Positions 61,000 to 64,000 of a DNA stretch of 64,000 nt are shown here, piece after piece (position 1 is the first letter of the stretch; each line of letters opens with the position of its first letter). The translations under genes and the position numbers were made by a program. The notes below the pieces were generated by a model, which ran no database searches, was not told the DNA's origin, and saw only the letters and a list, made by a program, of their open reading frames with translations. This DNA is from RDXT01 sp033765305 (GTDB taxonomy: Bacteria; Bacteroidota; Bacteroidia; J057): the NCBI GenBank assembly GCA_033765305.1, contig JANRID010000039.1:1-64000 (forward strand), written 5' to 3'.

Positions 61000-61101
61000 A
61001 TGTTCCGAACTCCGCCTGCGGGCGCTTCCCTTTCCCAGCCTACCTTCCGTATGATCCGCATGACGGCCTGCGCCCAGCGCTGCTGTTGTTGCGGCTGCTG
61101 A
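61000..61101 (+). CDS. Cysteine-rich leader peptide between riboswitch and metY
   Basis: A 33-codon frame from ATG 61000 to TGA 61099-61101 ends ...MTACAQRCCCCGC: five of its last six codons, plus one a little earlier, are Cys. A shorter start at ATG 61051 gives MIRMTACAQRCCCCGC, with a TACCTTCC box directly in front. The codons at 61077-61085 (GCGCTGCTG) are exactly complementary to CAGCAGCGC at 61140-61148, so ribosome position on the Cys codons could decide leader folding. This is the layout of an attenuation leader sensing charged tRNA-Cys. Translation is unproven. The remaining leader up to 61279 is AT-rich with no gene. Confidence 0.55.
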   Translation: MFRTPPAGASLSQPTFRMIRMTACAQRCCCCGC

Positions 61102-61279
61102 TCCGCTCCGCTGCCTCCGGCCCTGATGCCGTGACGGTGCAGCAGCGCGGGCAATGCGTGTGCAGTCTATGAATTGTTGTTTAAACACCAATTCAATATA
61201 CTGACAGACGACATCATATTTTTTCGATTTCTCATATATAATCGTCATTCACCTTTCATACTGTTAATGTCCTGTTATC

Positions 61280-62596
61280 ATGAGCCAGAAGTATCGTTTT
61301 GAAACGCTGCAGCTGCACGCCGGCCAGGAAGCCGATCCCACCACCGGTTCCCGTGCCGTGCCCATTTACCAGACCACCTCGTATGTCTTCAAGGATAGCG
61401 AGCACGCAGCCAACCTCTTCGCCCTGAAGGAATTCGGGAATATCTACACCCGGATCATGAACCCGACGACGGATGTGCTCGAAAAGCGCATCGCAGCGCT
61501 CGAAGGCGGGGTGGCAGCCCTGGCGGTAAGCTCCGGCCAGGCGGCCCAGCTGCTGGCCCTGCACAACATCGCCCAGGCCGGCGACAGCATCGTGAGCAGC
61601 TCCTACCTCTATGGCGGCACCTACAACCAGTTCAAGGTGGCTTTCAAGCGCCTGGGCATCGACGTGCGCTTTGCCGACGGGGTGGATGTGGACAGCTTCG
61701 AAGCCCAGATCGACGGCACCACGAAGGCGATCTACCTGGAGACCATCGGCAACCCTGAATTCAGCGTGCCTGATTTCGAGGCATTTGCGAAGCTGGGTCA
61801 GCGCTACGGCATCCCGGTGGTGGTGGACAACACCTTCGGCGCAGCCGGCTACCTGGCCCGCCCCATTGAATACGGCGTGAACGTGGTGGTGGCTTCCGCA
61901 ACCAAGTGGATCGGCGGGCACGGCACCAGCATCGGCGGCGTGATCGTGGACGGCGGCAACTTCGACTACGGCAACGGCAAGTTTCCGCAGTTCTCCGAGC
62001 CGGCCGAGGGCTATCACGGCCTGGTGTTCAACGACATCTTCGGCCCCAAAGGACCCTTCGGCAACATCGCCTTCGCCATCCGCGCCCGGGTGGAGGGCCT
62101 GCGCGACCTGGGCCCGGCCCTGAGCCCCTTCAATGCCTTCCTGTTCCTGCAGGGCATCGAAACCCTGTCCCTCCGGGTGCAGCGCACTGTGGACAATGCC
62201 CTGGCCCTCGCCCGCTGGTTTGAAGCCCATCCGCAGGTGCGCAGCGTGCATTACCCCGGCCTGGAAAGCAGCCCGTACCACGAAACGGCGAAAAAATACC
62301 TGCGCAACGGCTTCGGCGGCGTGCTGAGCGTGGAAATCGAAGGCAGCAAGGAAGATGCGGTGAAATTCGTCAACAGCCTCAAGCTCGTCAGCCACCTGGC
62401 CAACGTGGGCGATGCCAAGACGCTTATCATTCACCCGGCTTCCACCACGCACCAGCAGCTGAGCGATGCCGAACAGGCTGCTTCCGGCGTGACGCCGACC
62501 AAACTGCGCATCTCGGCCGGCCTGGAGCACATTGACGACCTGAAGGAAGACTTCCAGCAGGCCTTCGAATCGGTGCGGACCCCGGTGCTGGCCTGA
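61280..62596 (+). CDS. metY: O-acetylhomoserine sulfhydrylase (aminocarboxypropyltransferase)
   Basis: 438 residues, typical of MetY. RFETLQLHAGQEADPTTGSRA is the usual opening; VSSGQAAQLLAL, VDNTFGAAGYLARP and SATKWIGGHGTSIGG (PLP-binding Lys) follow, and HPASTTHQQLSDAEQAASG is the C-terminal signature. It makes homocysteine from O-acetylhomoserine and sulfide with PLP, and can also serve cysteine synthesis in part. Regulated by the SAM riboswitch and possibly by the Cys leader peptide. First gene of metY-osmC-metX. Confidence 0.96.
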   Translation: MSQKYRFETLQLHAGQEADPTTGSRAVPIYQTTSYVFKDSEHAANLFALKEFGNIYTRIMNPTTDVLEKRIAALEGGVAALAVSSGQAAQLLALHNIAQAGDSIVSSSYLYGGTYNQFKVAFKRLGIDVRFADGVDVDSFEAQIDGTTKAIYLETIGNPEFSVPDFEAFAKLGQRYGIPVVVDNTFGAAGYLARPIEYGVNVVVASATKWIGGHGTSIGGVIVDGGNFDYGNGKFPQFSEPAEGYHGLVFNDIFGPKGPFGNIAFAIRARVEGLRDLGPALSPFNAFLFLQGIETLSLRVQRTVDNALALARWFEAHPQVRSVHYPGLESSPYHETAKKYLRNGFGGVLSVEIEGSKEDAVKFVNSLKLVSHLANVGDAKTLIIHPASTTHQQLSDAEQAASGVTPTKLRISAGLEHIDDLKEDFQQAFESVRTPVLA

Positions 62597-62699
62597 GGCA
62601 GCACCCTGAAACAAAACGGGAGCGCCTCCGGATTGATTGGACGTCGCCCGGCGGCAGCTCCCGCTACAATATGTATTCACCTTCAAAGATAGGAGTTTT

Positions 62700-63158
62700 A
62701 TGAGTCTGCTGACTTTTTCAGTGGCAGGGCAGAGCCTTACGCCTACCAAATTTTCTGCCGGTGCCCGCCAGTTCGAGGTGCTGATCGATGAGCCGCCGTC
62801 CCTCGGAGGCGCCGACGAGGCTGCCAACCCGGTGGAGTACATCCTGGCTGGCTATGCCGGCTGCCTCAATGTAGTCGGCCACCTCGTGGCCCGAGAGCTG
62901 GGCATTCCGCTGCGCAGGCTGAGCATCCGCATCAGCGGGCAGATCGATCCGGCCCGGTTTCTGGGCGAAAAAACCTCCGAGCGCGCAGGCTACCAATCGC
63001 TGCACGTGGAGCTCCTGCCGGAGGCCGATGCAAGCCCCGGCCAGCTGGCAGCGTGGCTCCAGATCGTGGAAGACCGCTGCCCGGTGAATGACAGCCTGCG
63101 CAATCCGACGCCGGTGTCGATTTCACTCCTGCTGGCAGAACAGCAGACGCTTAACTGA
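62700..63158 (+). CDS. OsmC family protein
   Basis: 152 residues from ATG 62700 (MSLLTFSVAGQSL); upstream in-frame codons to 62637 are not family-like. NPVEYILAGYAGCLNVVGHL carries the first conserved Cys and VEDRCPVNDSL the second, the thiol pair used by OsmC/Ohr proteins against organic hydroperoxides. In Bacteroidota it commonly lies between metY and metX, so a sulfur-related function is likely. The gap to metY is 103 bp. Confidence 0.85.
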   Translation: MSLLTFSVAGQSLTPTKFSAGARQFEVLIDEPPSLGGADEAANPVEYILAGYAGCLNVVGHLVARELGIPLRRLSIRISGQIDPARFLGEKTSERAGYQSLHVELLPEADASPGQLAAWLQIVEDRCPVNDSLRNPTPVSISLLLAEQQTLN

Positions 63159-63165
63159 CGTTATA

Positions 63166-63192
63166 CCGGGGCAGTCTGCCAGACTGCCCCGG
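63166..63192 (+). terminator. 13-bp hairpin after osmC
   Basis: Arms CCGGGGCAGTCTG (63166-63178) and CAGACTGCCCCGG (63180-63192) with a single-base loop, seven bases after the stop. It may limit read-through into metX. Confidence 0.6.
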
Positions 63193-63238
63193 ACCTTGTG
63201 CCGGCGTGTTTCCGGAGCCCCATCAGCATCCCTTGCCC

Positions 63239-64000
63239 ATGCAAGTTCAGATTTTCGAGTATCCGCATCCTTTCGCGCTGGAGCAGGGCGGGCAGCTGCC
63301 TGGATTTCAGCTGGCCTACACCACTTCCGGGCAGCTGAGCGCCGCCCGGGACAATGTGGTCTGGGTCTGCCATGCGCTCACCGGGCATGCGGATCCCGCC
63401 AGCTGGTGGCCGGGGCTCTTCGGGCCCGGCGATCTCTTCGGGCCGGAGCGGTGCTTTACGGTCTGCGCCAATATGCTGGGCTCCTGCTACGGCTCCACCC
63501 ATGCTCTCTCGGATGATCCCGGAACGGGCACGCCGTATTACCACCGCTTCCCGCTGCTCACCAACCGCGACATGGTCCGGGCTTTCGACCTGCTGCGGGC
63601 GCACCTGGGCATCCGGCATATCCACCTGGCTATCGGCGGGTCGATGGGCGGCCAGCACGTGCTGGAGTGGGCGGTCATGCGCCCGGAGCTGTTCGGGCAT
63701 CTGGTCCCGGTAGCCACGAATGCGCAGCATTCGCCCTGGGGCATTGCCTGGAATGAATCCCAGCGGATGGCCATCGAGGCCGACGCCACCTGGCGCGAAG
63801 ACCGGCCCGATGCGGGCATGGAGGGCATGCGGGCTGCACGGGCCATGGCCCTGCTCTCCTACCGGAGCTACGAGGGCTACGCAGCCCGCCAGCAGGAAGC
63901 CGGCGAAGCAGCAGACGGGTTCCGGGCCTCCTCCTACCAGCGGCATCAGGGCGAAAAGCTCTACCGCCGGTTCAATGCCTTTTCCTACTGGACCCTGTCC
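63239..64000 (+). CDS. metX: Homoserine O-acetyltransferase MetX (cut by window end)
   Basis: The frame starts at ATG 63239 (MQVQIFEYPHPFALEQGGQL) and is still open at 64000, giving 254 residues of an expected 350 or so. WVCHALTGHADP is the oxyanion region, FTVCANMLGSCYGSTH the family signature, and AIGGSMGGQHVLEWAV holds the nucleophilic Ser. It makes O-acetylhomoserine, the MetY substrate, so the two act in sequence. The Asp and His of the triad lie beyond the window. Confidence 0.94.
   Translation, partial: MQVQIFEYPHPFALEQGGQLPGFQLAYTTSGQLSAARDNVVWVCHALTGHADPASWWPGLFGPGDLFGPERCFTVCANMLGSCYGSTHALSDDPGTGTPYYHRFPLLTNRDMVRAFDLLRAHLGIRHIHLAIGGSMGGQHVLEWAVMRPELFGHLVPVATNAQHSPWGIAWNESQRMAIEADATWREDRPDAGMEGMRAARAMALLSYRSYEGYAARQQEAGEAADGFRASSYQRHQGEKLYRRFNAFSYWTLS

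Overview
The window looks like a chromosomal piece of a GC-rich member of the Bacteroidota, probably of the Saprospiria/Lewinella-like type (the class is inference). The signs are: two large secreted proteins ending in type IX secretion (T9SS) C-terminal sorting domains; promoters of the Bacteroidota pattern TTTG-N19-TAnnTTTG with no obvious Shine-Dalgarno sequences; a SAM riboswitch in front of metY; and Bacteroidota-type families such as DUF6175. Most genes end in long, perfect, GC-rich hairpins without a T-tract.

Layout. 0-8.6 kb is AT-richer accessory DNA: the tail of an IS transposase, a TonB-C-like protein next to a 42-bp palindrome, small secreted proteins, and a five-gene cluster of exported proteins that includes a DUF6175 member. 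7.5-11.7 kb encodes a beta-helix protein and a four-repeat T9SS lipase. 11.8-20.9 kb has secreted hydrolases (putative esterase, type B carboxylesterase, S9 peptidase), a YdeI/DUF1905 protein, a VapBC-like pair, an array of 89-bp repeats, a Tat-exported Gfo/Idh/MocA oxidoreductase and an acyltransferase. 21-37 kb is mostly housekeeping: LolA-like, FtsK, a T9SS surface protein, two MFS carriers, an unusual pyruvate kinase, a haloalkane-dehalogenase-like hydrolase, tRNA-Gly, a YpfJ-like protease and Mfd.

37.5-48.6 kb is the most unusual part, a toxin/effector island. A 1,884-residue protein has an N-terminal DUF4157 module (HELTH motif) of the kind found in cargo of extracellular contractile injection systems (eCIS), and its C-terminus resembles a polymorphic-toxin nuclease domain. 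A small gene that could encode its immunity protein follows 24 bp later. A second toxin-like gene has a GC-rich leader fused to an AT-rich, apparently foreign hydrophobic and toxin module, followed by a small protein that may have a ubiquitin-like fold. No injection-system structural genes are in the window. A 90-bp intergenic repeat family flanks this island in opposite orientations.

49-64 kb is core metabolism and signalling: a FabH-type ketosynthase, a NifU-like protein, the oxidative pentose-phosphate trio gnd-zwf-pgl, two tandem TPR-sensor kinases (one with Arg in place of the phospho-accepting His), tsaD, and a sulfur assimilation cluster metY-osmC-metX cut by the window end. The metY leader has a textbook promoter, a SAM-I riboswitch preceded by a hairpin that competes with its P1 stem, and then a 33-codon reading frame ending in a run of cysteine codons. 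That looks like a second, cysteine-responsive attenuator and is the most interesting regulatory signal in the window.
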